A stretch of DNA of 64,000 nt, from the NCBI RefSeq assembly GCF_024166365.1, contig NC_064824.1:128393108-128457107 (forward strand), read 5' to 3'. Origin of the DNA: Elephas maximus indicus (Eukaryota > Chordata > Mammalia > Proboscidea > Elephantidae). This document shows, one piece after another, positions 42,313 to 54,402 of the stretch. Under the pieces are notes generated by a model, which saw only the letters and a list, made by a program, of their open reading frames with translations, searched no databases and was not told where the DNA came from. How positions within the stretch are numbered: position 1 is the first letter of the stretch; each line of letters opens with the position of its first letter. The translations under genes and the position numbers were made by a program.

Positions 42313-43448
42313 TTAGATGCCGTCGAGTCGGTTCCGACTCATAGCAACCCCATGCACAGCAGAATGAAACACTGCCCGGTCCTGCGCCATCCTTACAATC
42401 GTTGTTATGCTTGAACCCATTGTTGCAGCCACTGTGTCAATCCACCTCGTTGAGGATTTTTCTCTTTTCCGCTTACCTTGTACTTTGCCAAGCATGATGT
42501 CCTTCTCTAGAGACTGATCCCTCCTGACAGCATGTCCAAAATATGTAAGACACAGTCTCGCCATCCTTGCTTCTAAGGAGCATTCTGGTTGTACTTCTTC
42601 CAAGACAGATTTATTTGTTCTTCTGGCAGTCCGCAGTATATTCAATATTCTTCACCAGCACCACAATCAATTCTTCTTAGGTCTTCCTTATTCATTGTCC
42701 AGCTTTCACATGCATATGATGGGATTGAAAAAATCATAGCTTGGGTCAGGTGCACTTTAGTCTTCAAGGTGACATCTTTGCTGTTCAACACTTTAAAGAG
42801 GTCTTCTGCAGCAGATTTACCCAATGCAATGCATCTTTTGATTTCTTGACTGCTGCTTCCATGGCTGTTGATTGTGGATCCAAGTAAAATGAAATCCTTG
42901 ACAACTTCAATCTTTTCCCCATTTATCATGATGTTGCTCATTGGTCCAGTTGTGAGGATTTTTGTTTTCTTTATGTTGAGGTGCAATCCATATTGAAGGC
43001 TGTGGTCTTTGATCTTCATTAGTAGGTGCTTCAAGTCCTCTTCACTTTCAGCAAGGAAGGTTGTGTCATCTACATAACGCAGGTTGTTAATGAGTCTTCC
43101 TCCAATCCTGATGCCCCATTCTTCTTCATATAGTCCAGCTTCTCGGATTATTTGCTCAGCATACGGATTGAATAGGTATGGTGAAAGAATACAACCCTGA
43201 TGCACACCTTTCCTGACTTTAAACCAATCAGTATCCCCTTGTTCTGTCCGAACAACTGCCTCTTGATCTATGTAAAGGTTCCTCATGCACACAATTAAGT
43301 GTTCTGGAATTCCCATTCTTCGCAATGTTATCCATAATTTGTTATGATCCACACAGTCGAATGCCTTTGCACAGTCGACAAAACACAGGTAAACATCCTT
43401 CTGGTATTCTTGACTTTCAGCCAGGATCCATCTGACATCAGCAATGAT
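42313..43448 (-). mobile_element. RTE-type LINE, 3' half, best preserved copy
   Basis: Minus-strand frame 43472-42642 gives most of a reverse transcriptase: motif A FVDCAKAFDCVD, motif B HQGCILSPYLFN and catalytic loop RYVDDTTFLAE (43065-43076 encodes YVDD). The C-terminal part continues in another frame (42645-42313: RLCLTYFGHAVRRDQSLEKD). The frame changes because about 13 bases found in the copy at 38220 are missing near 42655. The 3' tail 'cgactcgacggcatctaaca' is intact. It is 5' truncated at 'gctgatgtcag', where an (AT)n tract starts. Dead, but the least decayed RTE here. Confidence 0.9.
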
Positions 43449-43510
43449 ATATATATATATATATATATACATACATATATATATATGTGTGTATATATAT
43501 ATATATATGC
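43449..43510. repeat. (AT)n-rich microsatellite
   Basis: About 60 bases of AT, with a few C and G interruptions, at the 5' edge of the RTE copy. Confidence 0.9.
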
Positions 43511-43676
43511 TATGGAAACCCTGGTGGCATAGTGTTTACGTGCTATGACTGCTAACCAAGAGGTCAGCAGCTCAAATCCTCCAGGCGCTCCTTGAAGACT
43601 CTATGGGGGCAGTTCTACTCTGTCCTATAGGGCCACAATGAGTTGGAATTGACTCGACGGCAGTGGGGTATATTGG
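43511..43676 (+). mobile_element. AfroSINE, short type
   Basis: 'ggaaaccctggtggcatagt', 'agctcaaatcctccaggcgc', 'gtcctatagggccacaatga', 'ggaattgactcgacggcagt'. Possible short flank gctat at 43509-43513 and 43676-43680. Confidence 0.9.
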
Positions 43677-43797
43677 CTATAATCTTTACGAAAGCAGAAT
43701 GCCAGGTCTTCCTCTCTTAGAGCCACTGAGTAGGTTTGAACCTCCAATCTTTTGGTCAGCAGCTGACTGCTTAACCATTGTGCTTCAGGGCTCCTCC
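43677..43797 (-). mobile_element. AfroSINE, medium type, head half only
   Basis: Starts at 'ctataatctttacgaaagca' and ends with 'accattgtgcttcagggctc'. The tail half is missing, and a + strand SINE is joined where the split SINE at 40703-41099 is also interrupted. Confidence 0.8.
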
Positions 43798-43811
43798 TTA
43801 GTCACTAAAAA

Positions 43812-43981
43812 CAAACAGACAAACAAACTTGTTGCTGTCGAGTCAATTCCGAATCATATTAACCCTGTAGGACAGAGTAGAACTGCCCCCTAGGAGTTCC
43901 AAGGAGTGCCTGGTGGATTCAAACTGCCGACCTTTTGGTTAGCAGCCATAGCTCTTAACCACTAAGCCAGCAGGGTTTCCA
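43812..43981 (-). mobile_element. AfroSINE, short type
   Basis: 'cttgttgctgtcgagtcaat', 'taggagttccaaggagtgcc', 'gattcaaactgccgaccttt', 'accactaagccagcagggtt'. Confidence 0.9.
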
Positions 43982-44581
43982 AAACTGTGGTTATTCACCC
44001 ACTGCAGATGCCACAAAATAGGTGGCAATGCCTTAACTGTATGCATGTTTTAAGGCCTGAGGGCCTCTTCCATCCTTGTCAAGGGGAATGCTAACCTTCC
44101 CTCCTTTCATACAACACTCTTAGTCACTAGGTGGCATTTAATTCTTTCTAACAAAAATAAATAAATAAATAAATAAATATGACTATTCAGAAAGAGCCTC
44201 ACTTTCCGTCCCTGTAATTAAGCGGGATTTCTGTGAAACAGGTTATTATCTTTCTCTAATTCAAAACATAAACATTGTGTTAGACATCTGCTTAGCCCCA
44301 AGCTTTCAGCAGTTGCTAGTAATAGGGCAAGAAAACCCAAACCTATTCTCGAGCCATCTACAGGCTCAACTAAAATACAATGTGAGAGGCGCCCTAATTA
44401 CGTTTGTATGAGGAATCATAGAAAAATTTTAAGTAAAATAAATTTGGTTAAAATATTTAGAGATTTTTGTATAAGTAGTTCCAAGATTAGGATACAGCCA
44501 CACATTGCTGTAATTAAATACTTAACGTGCACGCTATGGGACCACCTACAAGGTCTTACCAAGACTTTATTTGGTAAGGTG
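43982..44581. other. Single-copy DNA with (AAAT)n
   Basis: An (aaat)n microsatellite at about 44152-44180. No gene seen. Confidence 0.6.
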
Positions 44582-44802
44582 TAGCATTTGGAGGGAGCCC
44601 TGGTGGTGCAGTGGATGGGAGCTCAGCTGTTAAACAAAAGGTCAGCAGTTCAAATCCACCACCTGCTCCTTGGAAACCATATGGGGCAGTTCTGCTTGGT
44701 CCTGTAGAGTCACTATGAATAAGTCAGAATCAACTGGATGGCAACAGGTTTGGTCAGTTTTTTTGTTTGTTTGTTTGTTTGTTTTGGTTTTTAGCATTTG
44801 GA
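44582..44802 (+). mobile_element. AfroSINE, short type, with perfect 11-bp duplication
   Basis: Body 44593-44791: 'gagccctggtggtgcagtgg', 'agttcaaatccaccacctgc', 'tcctgtagagtcactatgaa', 'cagaatcaactggatggcaa' and a (TTTG)n tail. Flanked by tagcatttgga at 44582-44592 and 44792-44802. Confidence 0.95.
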
Positions 44803-44919
44803 ATAAAAATATAATCTCGATCATGCCCCATTCATATGGGTTTGATTGCTCGAGAATCCCAAGACTGTCAATACCGTGTTAATGAGGCAAGACTGAGATC
44901 ACATTTTTATTCCAAATGC
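44794..44919. repeat. 17-bp perfect inverted repeat, 92-base spacer
   Basis: gcatttggaataaaaat (44794-44810) and atttttattccaaatgc (44903-44919). Matching continues inward with interruptions (atctc). The left arm includes the right SINE duplication. Confidence 0.9.
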
Positions 44920-45863
44920 TGCATCTTAGCAAATATGAATTAAAACAAGTTTTACGTTCTTTTTAGAGGAATTACACCTACATTTCTCAGGCATGAAAGT
45001 TTCATTAGGAATTTGGAACTGTTCACTGGGATTTTTTGTACATGTATGAAAATGGATCATTCAAACCAAGCTAACATTTTAACCAGGCATCTCCTCCTTC
45101 CAACTCTCTGAAGTTAGAAGACAAAGAATGAAGCCAATCAAATATTTCCTCAAATTGTAGGCAAACAGCCTGGAACGTCTGATGACTACTTGACGAGGAA
45201 TTTTGCCTTGCAGCTTTTTCTTAGTAAGCTAGTCATGAAAATATTGAAATTCCTGGTTTGAGAAATGCTTCATTTGGTTGGGTTTAATCTTTTTTTTTTT
45301 TTTAATTGAATACCCATGATTTTAGTTTAAATAACAAAAGCCCAGCACAATTATGATTTATTTTCACCGCCATTTTCCTCAGTAGTTTGATTGTCAATCT
45401 CTTCCTGGAAATTTTAGTTAGATACAGATACAGAAAAAATAGAAGACAGGCCTAAAGAGCTTTGGGAAACACTATTTTTATAGGGATGAAGTACAATGCT
45501 TGGACATAGTTGAAGAAAAGAATAACCCTCTTCAGTTCGATACTCTGAATTTATAACTTGTGGAAGACGGCTATGAGATATATAAGCAGCCAAATGCAGA
45601 ATTAAAAAAAAAAATCAGATAAAAGTTTATTTAAATAAGTCTTCCTGACCTTTTGGGTAACAACTGGAGATATATATATATGTATATATATTTTTTCCTT
45701 TCTTGTTCAGCTAAGCATGCATTACCTAATTATAACAATTATTATTTATTGCTAGTCTTACTAACTATATGTTGGGAATCCTATTGAGCTTTTTGCGTGT
45801 ACTCTCTCTTCTAAGTCTCACAAACATCCTATGCAGTGTGCGTTTGTACTAATGAAAAGAAAG
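44920..45863. other. Single-copy DNA, no gene seen
   Basis: AT-rich, with a T-run at 45290-45303 and a TATA microsatellite at 45670-45692. Confidence 0.55.
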
Positions 45864-46265
45864 CTGACTGCTGTAACAGAGAGACCTCATAATTCAGTAA
45901 GTTAAAAAACTGGATTTTTTTCCACTCATTCACATAAAGTCCAGTTAGTGGTAACTCAGAGCACGGGAGGGTATCAGCTTTATACATTCATTCAGTGACT
46001 CAGGCTGAACGAGACACTACTATACACAATATGTGGCTTCCAATGCTCACCATGAGTGACACAATCCACTCATCAAATGGAGGAAGACAGGGTTGGAGAA
46101 TTGCATGGGAAAATTATATTGCCCGGGCTTGGCAGTGGCCTACATCACAGAACTCAGTCACATGACCATATCTTACTGTACAGGAGGCTGGGAAATGTTA
46201 CCTAGCTCTGTGCCCAAGAGGAATGGAAGCCAGTAGGTTTGGTGAGTAGCTAGCTAGTGTTTTCC
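45864..46265. mobile_element. Old interspersed repeat, family not determined
   Basis: 'actcagtcacatgaccatat', 'caggaggctgggaaatgtta' and 'ggtttggtgagtagctagct' are words from a widespread old mammalian repeat that I recall but cannot name. Possibly a DNA transposon inserted in an older MIR-like context. Confidence 0.4.
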
Positions 46266-46671
46266 ACAGTGCAATTATTTACTTTACTGCTGAAGAAATT
46301 AAGTCTTAAAAAAAAGATTTCAACTATAGTGCACAGTGGACTATAAGGTGACATCTATCTAGAATCCTCAGTTTTAAATGTTTAGTTCTGAATAGCTCAG
46401 TAGATAACCTGGAAAAGTCATTGAAACACTGTGCTGTCAATCAAAAAGTTTATGCTTCCTGATATAATGCATATTTTGCATATAATCAAGTGCTCAATGA
46501 ATATTTTAAGAAGCTTTTCAAGTAAACTTTACTTTTATTTGGCAGTTAGTTAAATCCTTGTAGGGTTTCAGTAGGCAGATACGTGAAAAAGTAAGTGTGT
46601 GATGTGACTAAATACTTAAAATGATCTTGGTGAAATAATGGGCTCTATTTTTTTTTTTTATTCAGGACATC
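46266..46671. other. Single-copy DNA, nothing recognised
   Basis: AT-rich sequence, ending in a T-run at 46649-46659. Confidence 0.5.
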
Positions 46672-46885
46672 TGGAGTTTGCTGGGTGGTGCAAACAGTTA
46701 AAGGGCTGGACTTCTAATAGCAAGTTTGGAGGTTTGAGTCCACCCCAAGGTCCCTAGAAAGAAAGGTCTGGCAATCTATTTCTGAAAAATCAGTCATTGA
46801 AAATGCTATGGAAACACAGTCATTGAAAACCTTATACAGCACATTGAAAACTCATTGGAACTGACTCAATGCCACCTGGTGTGTT
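46672..46885 (+). mobile_element. AfroSINE, long type
   Basis: 'gtttgctgggtggtgcaaac' head, 'ggaggtttgagtccacccca', 'ggtctggcaatctatttctg' + 'aaaaatcagtcattg', 'gaactgactcaatgccacct'. Contains an internal duplication of 'cagtcattgaaaa' (about 46789 and 46819). Confidence 0.85.
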
Positions 46886-47434
46886 TGTTCGTTTTTTGGT
46901 TTTTCAGAACGTCTAAACTGATTGGCTCCATGGAACTGGTAGAAGAAAAGTCAGAAGGTAATGAAATGTCAACCTGATGTAGTTAAAAGGAGTTCAGTGG
47001 CATCCAGAGCTGCATGTTGTACCTTTTCTCCATTGCATACAGTCTTGAGGCTCTACCAGTAAAAATGCTTAAGAGCCCATCTAGACAATAGGCTGTGAAC
47101 AGTGTGGTCCATCATACACTCTTCCCTGGTAATTTGAATTGGAGAATCACAAAGATGAAGGATAAAGGGATAAAGATAGTTGATCTCAAAGTTGAAGACC
47201 TTCAGAGCTTGTCCATTAATTTCTGCTACTTGGATCCTGGGTGAGATCCAAGTTATTGCCCTCTATGATTTTTAGCTTTTCCTTTGATTCTCTGAGGTTC
47301 TCCGTATCTTTCTAACATGTCTTTTTTCTCTTTACATTAGCTAGAGTTTCTGTTGCTTTCAATAAAAAATAAATAAATAACCATAGTAAAAAAGTTCATA
47401 AATTTCAATAGGGTCTTTTTATGTATCTTGCTCT
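46886..47434. other. Single-copy DNA, no gene seen
   Basis: About 550 bases without a recognised feature. Confidence 0.5.
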
Positions 47435-47596
47435 GAGTCGTGATAGAGTAGAACTGCCTCATAGTTTTCTTCACTGTAATCTTTATGGAAGTAGATTGCC
47501 AGGTCTTTCTCTTGCAGAGCAGCTGGGCGGGTTCCAACTTCCAACCTTCTGGTTAGCAGCCAAGCACTTCACCATTTGTCCCCCCAGGGTCCTTAT
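47435..47596 (-). mobile_element. AfroSINE, medium type, tail decayed
   Basis: 'ttcttcactgtaatctttat' + 'ggaagtagattgcc', 'ggcgggttccaacttccaac', 'caagcacttcaccatttgtc'. Confidence 0.8.
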
Positions 47597-47842
47597 AAGC
47601 TAATGTGAATAAGAGCTACATTTGCCCTTTTATCGAAAAATAAACAACTATGTGCAAAGTAGCACAGCATCTGGCTATTGTTCAAAGCGACTGTTTCTTC
47701 AGCTTCAGTGACTTAGTTCCCAAAGAGAGAGAAACATATGACACCTACAAATATTCAGTGACTCACTGGCCATCACCTTAAAGTTTTATATATACATATA
47801 TAACATATCTTTATATATATTTACACATACATTTCTAGTCTA
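47597..47842. other. Single-copy DNA with TATA microsatellite
   Basis: AT-repeat patch at about 47787-47825. Nothing else recognised. Confidence 0.5.
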
Positions 47843-48050
47843 AAACCAAACCAGTTGCTGTTGAGTAAGTTCCAACTCATGGTGACCTCATGTATGTCAG
47901 AGTAGAACTGTGCTCCATAAGATTATCAATGACTGATTTTTCCAAAGATCACCAGAACTTTTTCCAAGTCACCCCTTGGTGAACTTGAACTTCTACCTTC
48001 CAGTTAGCAGCCAAACTTTAATCATCTGCCAGGGAACTAACTATGGAAAA
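47843..48050 (-). mobile_element. AfroSINE, long type
   Basis: 'agttgctgttgagtaagttc', 'tgtcagagtagaactgtgct', 'gatcaccagaactttttcca', 'tgaacttgaacttctacctt'. The head is decayed. Confidence 0.8.
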
Positions 48051-48231
48051 TAACACCTAGGGCAATTAGTGTTACATTGCTGAGTGATCTCTCACGGATG
48101 ATGATGGAAACCGTGATGGCCAATAAGAACTGCTAGTTGGTGTCCTGACTCAATCGGTACCCAGGCATGTACCCTACCTGCCCCCCTCCCACCTAGTTAG
48201 GCCTTTTGCACCACCCAGGGACTCTATATAT
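48051..48231. other. Short spacer; possible SINE head at its end
   Basis: 'gccttttgcaccacccaggg' at about 48200-48220 looks like a minus-strand SINE head, but the body before it is not recognised. Confidence 0.4.
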
Positions 48232-48395
48232 AACCAAAAAACCTGTCAATCTGGTTGATTCCACCTCATAGTGATCCTATAGGACAGAGTAGAACTGCCC
48301 CACATGATTTCGAAGGAACAGCTGGTGGATTTGAACTGACAAACTTTTGGTTAGCTGCCATAGCTCTTAACCACTGTGCTACCAGAGCTCCTGGG
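48232..48395 (-). mobile_element. AfroSINE, short type
   Basis: 'cacctcatagtgatcctata' + 'ggacagagtagaac', 'gctggtggatttgaactgac', 'accactgtgctaccagagct'. Confidence 0.85.
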
Positions 48396-49811
48396 TCTCC
48401 TCATATGTATATTCATATACTGCTAATGAATTAAATTTCATCTGATTCTAAATTTCATTCAGGTTTCGAAATTTTAAGCTTCACATGAAGCAGTCTTATT
48501 CAAATGTAATTTTTTCCAAGAGGGGTGCACTCTCAGGGGATCTTGAGAGAAGAATCTAAGTAGATTTTTTTAAGTGCAAAATCTCTGGACCTTGTATTGT
48601 ATTTTAAAAATTAGTACAGATTTTGTATTCATCTCTATGAAATAGCCATATTTGTTTTGGTGGCGTGATTGCTGTTGTTAATTTTATGCGTCTTTGGACA
48701 ATGCTCATACTGGGGAGCCTATGGAATGTTTATTGTTTGGCACTGAGTACACCCCAGCACACTGTTATGTTCTCCTAAAGGTACTGATCATGCGTTTTTG
48801 AAGCAGGACTCACAGCTACCACTGATGATGACCTTTGCAGTTTGCCCTATGGCACAGATCGTTACCATCATCATTTTGTCATCAGTTGTGCCATATTTGG
48901 ATCACAGTCTCAGCACGTACTCTTACTTGATTCTAAAAAAATATAGATTACCACTAGAGGTCACTGACATGTTGAAAACAAATGAAACGTATGAGTTTAT
49001 TCATTCATTAAAGGGTGTCTGTTGAGAGAAGATGTAATTAGAATTGGGGAACCTGTTGAGGCTTTGCCTTCAACTAGAGAATGTGAGGTTAAAACTGTTC
49101 CAGAGCTAAACAGCTATACAAGCTCTGTTCCACGTTTCCATATACGTTCAACAGAGCAGCAACCTGGTGACAGTATGCTCTGTTTTTGCCTTGCATATCC
49201 CATTTTTCCATAGCTCATAGAAAGGGTCATTCTGATTCATAATTATCGGCTGGTTCATTGAAGATAGACATGAGACTGGGATGTCAAGATCTGGTGAAGA
49301 TATAAAGAAATCTCCAGAGAAAAATAAAAGACAAAAATCCTTCTATTGTGAAAGTCATAGTTTCAACAGATTTGAGGATATGGGCTGGACACCAAGAAAA
49401 TATTATCATGGGGTGGGAAATGATCTCGGTATATGTAAGCATTTTATTAAATAATGGCCAGAAGGCTACTTTCATGGCCTATCTTCCATGGGCTCCAGCT
49501 AGGCAAAATGAATGAATTAATGCTAATTATCTAAGAGCCAGGTTAAATCCTGTTGCAGCTGAACTTATCCCGGGACCTCAAAAATCAACACTTATTGAAG
49601 AAAATAGAGTTGGTGTCTGCTAACAATTATTTTGTGTGATACAGCATTGCATAAAGATGATCTTTTCATCTCTGTATCTCCAGTCCAAAGCTCTCACATG
49701 AGTATTTCAAACCTGATATGTTCAAACAGATGGTTGCACTGCCCTTTTCCCGTAATTACTGCCTACTCCTCATCTTTGATTTTCATTCTTGGTCAATAAT
49801 TTGAAAGAAAA
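48396..49811. other. Single-copy DNA, no gene supported
   Basis: 1.4 kb with no repeat recognised. Frames at 48798-49025 and 49022-49213 (+) and 49284-49475 (-) have no recognisable domain. Confidence 0.5.
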
Positions 49812-49956
49812 AGAAAAAATTGCTGTCGAGTCAATTCCAACTCATAGTGACCCTGAAGGACAACGTAGAACTGCCCCAAAGGGTTTCCAAGGAGTACCTG
49901 GTGGATTTGGTTAGCAGCTGTAGCTCTTAACCACTATGCCACCAAGGTTTCCTGGT
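49812..49956 (-). mobile_element. AfroSINE, short type, with small internal deletion
   Basis: 'aattgctgtcgagtcaattc', 'aagggtttccaaggagtacc', then directly 'ggtggatttggttagcagct' (the B-box stretch is missing) and 'accactatgccaccaaggtt'. Confidence 0.85.
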
Positions 49957-50409
49957 CAATAATATTATTATTTATTTGATCCTGTAATCCCTTGTAGTCT
50001 CCTAGACAATTTCCCCTCCTCATCTTCCTATTACATCTAAACAATTGTTAAATCTGCTTGATTCCCGCCCCTCAATCTCTCTACATTCTGCTTTCCATCC
50101 AACCTCCATCCTCTCTCTTTTCTAGTAAATCTTTGGTCCCAGCAAATATTTCTAGCCTAGACTATTGAAAATTGCTTTCAAAGTAGACTTATCAGTCTTG
50201 GGCTCCATTTCTCTAGAATCTGTTTTCCAATTCTGCTCATAGAACAGAATGTTTAAAGCAAATATTATCATGGAAATTTCCTAAAAAATATAACTACTCC
50301 CCATCTATTATAGTATAAAGTCCAGTCTTTTTTAATGCTAGAATGATGTATTGTCTGCCTACCTCTGCAGCTTCATTTGAAGACTCCTTTTCAGTGCCTC
50401 CCTCACACA
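49957..50409. other. Single-copy DNA, no gene seen
   Basis: AT/pyrimidine-rich, with no recognised feature. Confidence 0.5.
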
Positions 50410-53400
50410 TCTGTCAGTTTGTTGAACTATGAGGGCTTTTGTGTTGCTGTGATGCTGGAAGCTATGCCAACACTATTCAAATACCAACAGGGTCTCCGTG
50501 GTGGACAAGCTTCATCTGAACTATATAACTGAGACAGACTAGGAAGAAGGACCCAGTGGTCTACTTCTAAAAAGAGACAGTCAGTGAAAACCTTATGAAT
50601 TGCAGCAGGACATTATTTGATATAGCACCAGAAGATGAGTCCCTGAGATTGGAAGGCACTCTAAAGACACCTGAAGAAGAGCTGCCTTCTCCAAGTAGAG
50701 TCAACCTTAATGACATGGATGGAGTCAAGCTTCCAGGACTTTCATTTTTTGATGTGGCATGTCTCAAAATAAGAAGAAACAGCTATAAACATCCATTAAT
50801 AATCAGAACCTGGAATGCATGAAGTATGAATCTAGGAAAATTGGAAATTGCCAAAAATGAAATAGAATGCATAAACAGATATTCTAGGCATTGGTGAGCT
50901 GAAATGGACTGGTATTGGCCACTTTGAATCAGATAATCATATGGCCTACTATGCCAGAATGACAACTCAAAGAAGAATGGCATTGCATTCATCCTCAAAA
51001 AGAATATTTCAAGATCTATCCTGAAGTACAAGGCTGCAAGTGATAGGATAATATCCATACACCTACAAGGAAGACCAGTTAATATGACTATTACTCAAAT
51101 TAGTCATAACATCCACTAAGGCCAAACATGAAGAAATTGAAGATTTTTACCAACTTTTGCAGTCTGAAATTGATAAAACATGCAATCGGGATGCATTGAT
51201 AATTATTGGTGATTGGACTCTAAACTTGGAAGCAAAGAAAAAAGATTGGTAGTTAGAAAATATGGCCTTGGTGATAGGAAAGATGCCAGAGATCCATGGT
51301 AGAACTTTTCAAAACCAACGACTTTTTTGGTTGCAAATACTTTTTTTCACCAATATAAATGGTGACTATATAAGTGGACATCACCAGATGGAATACACAG
51401 GAATCAAATTGACTACATCTGTGGGAAGAGACTATGGAAAAGCTCAATATCAATCAGAACAACTCCAGGGACCATCTGCGGAACCAACAACTACTCATAT
51501 GCAAGTTCAAGTTGAAGCTGAAGAAAGTTAGAAGAAGCCCATGAAAGCCAAAGTACAACCTTAAGTATATTCCACCTGAATTTAGAGATCATCTCAAGAA
51601 CAGGTTTGACATGTTGAACACTAATGACATCAAGGACATCATATATGAAGAAAGCAAGAAGTTATTAAAAAGACAAGAGAGAAAGAAAAGACCAAAATGG
51701 ATGTCAGAAGAGGCTCTGAAACTTGCTCTTGAATGTGAAGTAGCTAAAGCAAAAGGAAGAAATGATGAAGTAAAAGAGCTGAACAGAAGATTTCAAAGGG
51801 CAGCTCCTGAAGACAAAGTAAGCTATTACAATGACATGTGCAAAAACTGGAGATAGGAAGCCAAAAGGGTAGAACATGTCAGGCATTTCTTAAGCTGAAG
51901 GAGCTTAAAAAAAAAAATTCAAGCCTTGGGTTGCAATATTGATGGATTCTACAGGGAAAATATTAAAGGACACAGGAAGCATCAAAAGCAGATGGAACGA
52001 ATACACAGAGTCACTATAACAAAAAGAATTGGTAGACTTTCAATCATTTCAGGAGGTAGCATATGATCAGGAACCAATGATACTTAAGGAAGAAGTCCAA
52101 GCTCCACTGAAGGCATCAGCAAAAAACAAGACTCCAGGAACTGACGGAATATGAGATGAGATGTTTCAACAAACAGATGCAGCACTGGAAGTGCTCACTT
52201 TCTATGCCAAAAAATTTGGAAGACAGCTACCTGGACAACCAACTGGGAGAGATCCATACTTTTGCCTATTTCCAAGAAAGGTGGTCCAATCGAATGTGGA
52301 AATTATTGAACAATATCATTAACATCACATGCAAGCAAAGTTTTGTTGAAGATCATTCAAAAGCGACTGTAGTAGTATGTTGACTGGGAACTGCCAGAAA
52401 TTCAAGCCAGATTCAGAAGAGGGCCCAGAACCAGGGATATCATTGCTGATATCAGATGGACCCTGGCTGAAAGCAGAGAATACCAGAAAGATATTTACCT
52501 GTGTTTTATTGACTATGCTAAGGCATTCAACTGTGTGGATTATAACAAATTATGGATAACTTTGTGAAGAATGGGGATTCCAGAACACTGAATTTTGCTA
52601 ATGGAGAACCTGTACATAGATCAAGAGGTAGTCGTGGGAACAGAACAAAGGGTTACCGCATGATTTAAAGTCGGGAAAAGTGTGCGTCAGGGTTGTATTT
52701 TTCACCATACGTATTCAATCTGTATGCTGAGGAAATAATCCCAGAAGATGTACTATATGAAGAAGAACAGGGCACCAGGATTGGAGGAAGACTAATTAAC
52801 AGCCCGCATTATACGGAAGACACAACCTTGCTTGCCGAAAGTGAAGAGGACTCGAAGCACTTACTGATGAAGATCAAAGACCACAGCCTTCAGTATGGGT
52901 TACACCTCAGCATAAAGAAAACAAAAATCCTCACAACTGGACCAATAAACAGCACCATGATAAATGGAGAAAAAGTGAAGTTGTCAAGGATTTCATTTTA
53001 CTTGGATCCATAATCAACACCCATTGAAAGCAGTCGAGAAATGAAATGACACATTGCATTGGGCAAATCTGCTGCAAAAGACCTCTTTTAAAGTGTTAAA
53101 AAACAAAGATGTCACCTTGAAGACTAAGGTGCACCTGCTCCAGCCACGGTATTTTCAATCACCTCATATGCATGTGAAAGCTGGATGATGAATAGGGAAG
53201 ACGGAAGAAGAATTGACACCTTTGAATTGTCATGTTGGTGAAGAATATTGAGTATGCCATGAACTGCCAAAAGAACAAACAATTCTGTTTTGGAAGAAGT
53301 ACAACAAGAATGCTCCTCAGAGGCAAGCACAGCAAGACTATGTCTTACATACTTTGGACATGTTACCAGGAGAGATCAGTCCCTGGAGAAAGACATCATT

Positions 53401-53590
53401 CTTGGTAAAGTGGAGGGCCAGAGAAAAAGAGGAAGACCCTCAAAGAGATGGACTGACACAGCGGCTGCAACAATGGGCTCAAGCATAACAATGATTGTGA
53501 GTGGTGCAGGGTCAGGCAGTATTTTGTTCTGTTGTACAAAGGGTCACTATGAGTCGGAAGTGACTCAACAGGACCTAACAACAACAACTT
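50410..53590 (+). mobile_element. RTE-type LINE, nearly full length, 3.2 kb
   Basis: Starts near 'cagtttgttgaactatgagg' + 'gcttttgtgttgctgtgatg'. Then a 5' region with 'cagactaggaagaaggaccc' and a short coding-like part (50595-50822), the endonuclease (words 'NLGKLEIAKNE', 'HRNQIDYICGKRLWKS'), linker (51611-51856), reverse transcriptase entry (52080-52330), motif A region ('CFIDYAKAFNCVDYNKLW', 52500-52553), a catalytic loop decayed to HYTED (52807-52821), the C-terminal part (53290-53600), and the tail 'gggtcactatgagtcggaag' + 'tgactcaacaggacctaaca' + 'acaacaac'. Stops and frameshifts throughout; dead. It is the reference copy for the other RTE pieces here. Confidence 0.9.
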
Positions 53591-54181
53591 CAATGCTCTG
53601 ACCTTGAGTCATATTCAACCACCGTGTTTAGAGGCAATGGTACATGTTTTGAGGGGGCGTCTTAAAACCTGTAGCAATATAATAGGTGGATTTTTTAATT
53701 GAAGTGTCTTAATTTCTTTGCTTACTATTTCTGTATATAGGTACTTCATTAACTTTTCTGCTTCCAATCAATACCCATGAATGACATTCTACAAAAAACA
53801 ATGTTTCTATTTATCCACAGAAATGTTATTGACATTGTGGAAAAGGGAAATATATTGGAATCCTGGCATGGGGCCAGGAGGGTTATAACCTATAACTGAA
53901 AAGTTCCTAGTGTGTCTTGTCAAACCTCACCAAACAAAGACCACCAGAAACACTCCTGTATCCAGACAGATTTATTTACATTTCTGGAAGGAGGGAGAAC
54001 ACAAGCCATGGCACCTTGGCAATGACGACATAGGGAGAATAAAAAGAACAACTTTTTATGGGATTCTAAGAATGAATTAGGGAAGCCAGAGCTAGCTCCA
54101 AATTGGACACTGTCATGTGGCAAGGGCTACTTTGTGACTCATTATCTTAATTAATGTATCCCTGAAGTGGGGAAATTAAAG
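53591..54181. other. Single-copy DNA, no gene seen
   Basis: About 590 bases. A minus-strand frame at 53920-54123 is not recognised. Confidence 0.5.
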
Positions 54182-54402
54182 TGGGGCTAGAGTTCCCTGG
54201 ATGGGGCAAATGGGTAAGAGCTCAACTACTAGCTGAATGGTTAGAAGTTCAAACCCACCCAGAGGCACCTTGGATAACAGACCTGGCAGTCTGCTTCCAA
54301 AAGGTCACAGCTTTGAAAACTCTTTGGAGTGGTTCTACTCTGCACATGTGGTGTCTCTATGAGTTGGCATTCACTCAATGGCAACTAACAAGAACAACAG
54401 AG
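54182..54402 (+). mobile_element. AfroSINE, long type, RTE-like end
   Basis: 'agagttccctggatggggca', 'agaagttcaaacccacccag' + 'aggcacc', 'tggcagtctgcttccaaaag', 'tatgagttggcattcactca' + 'atggcaactaacaagaacaa'. The end resembles the RTE tail. Confidence 0.85.

Noticed and set aside
42313..43448. A functional RTE reverse transcriptase
   Set aside because: 5' truncated, with no endonuclease and a frameshifting deletion.
40483..43981. CRISPR-like or other regular repeat array
   Set aside because: The repeated units are dispersed SINEs in both orientations with irregular spacing, each with its own divergence, in a mammalian genome.
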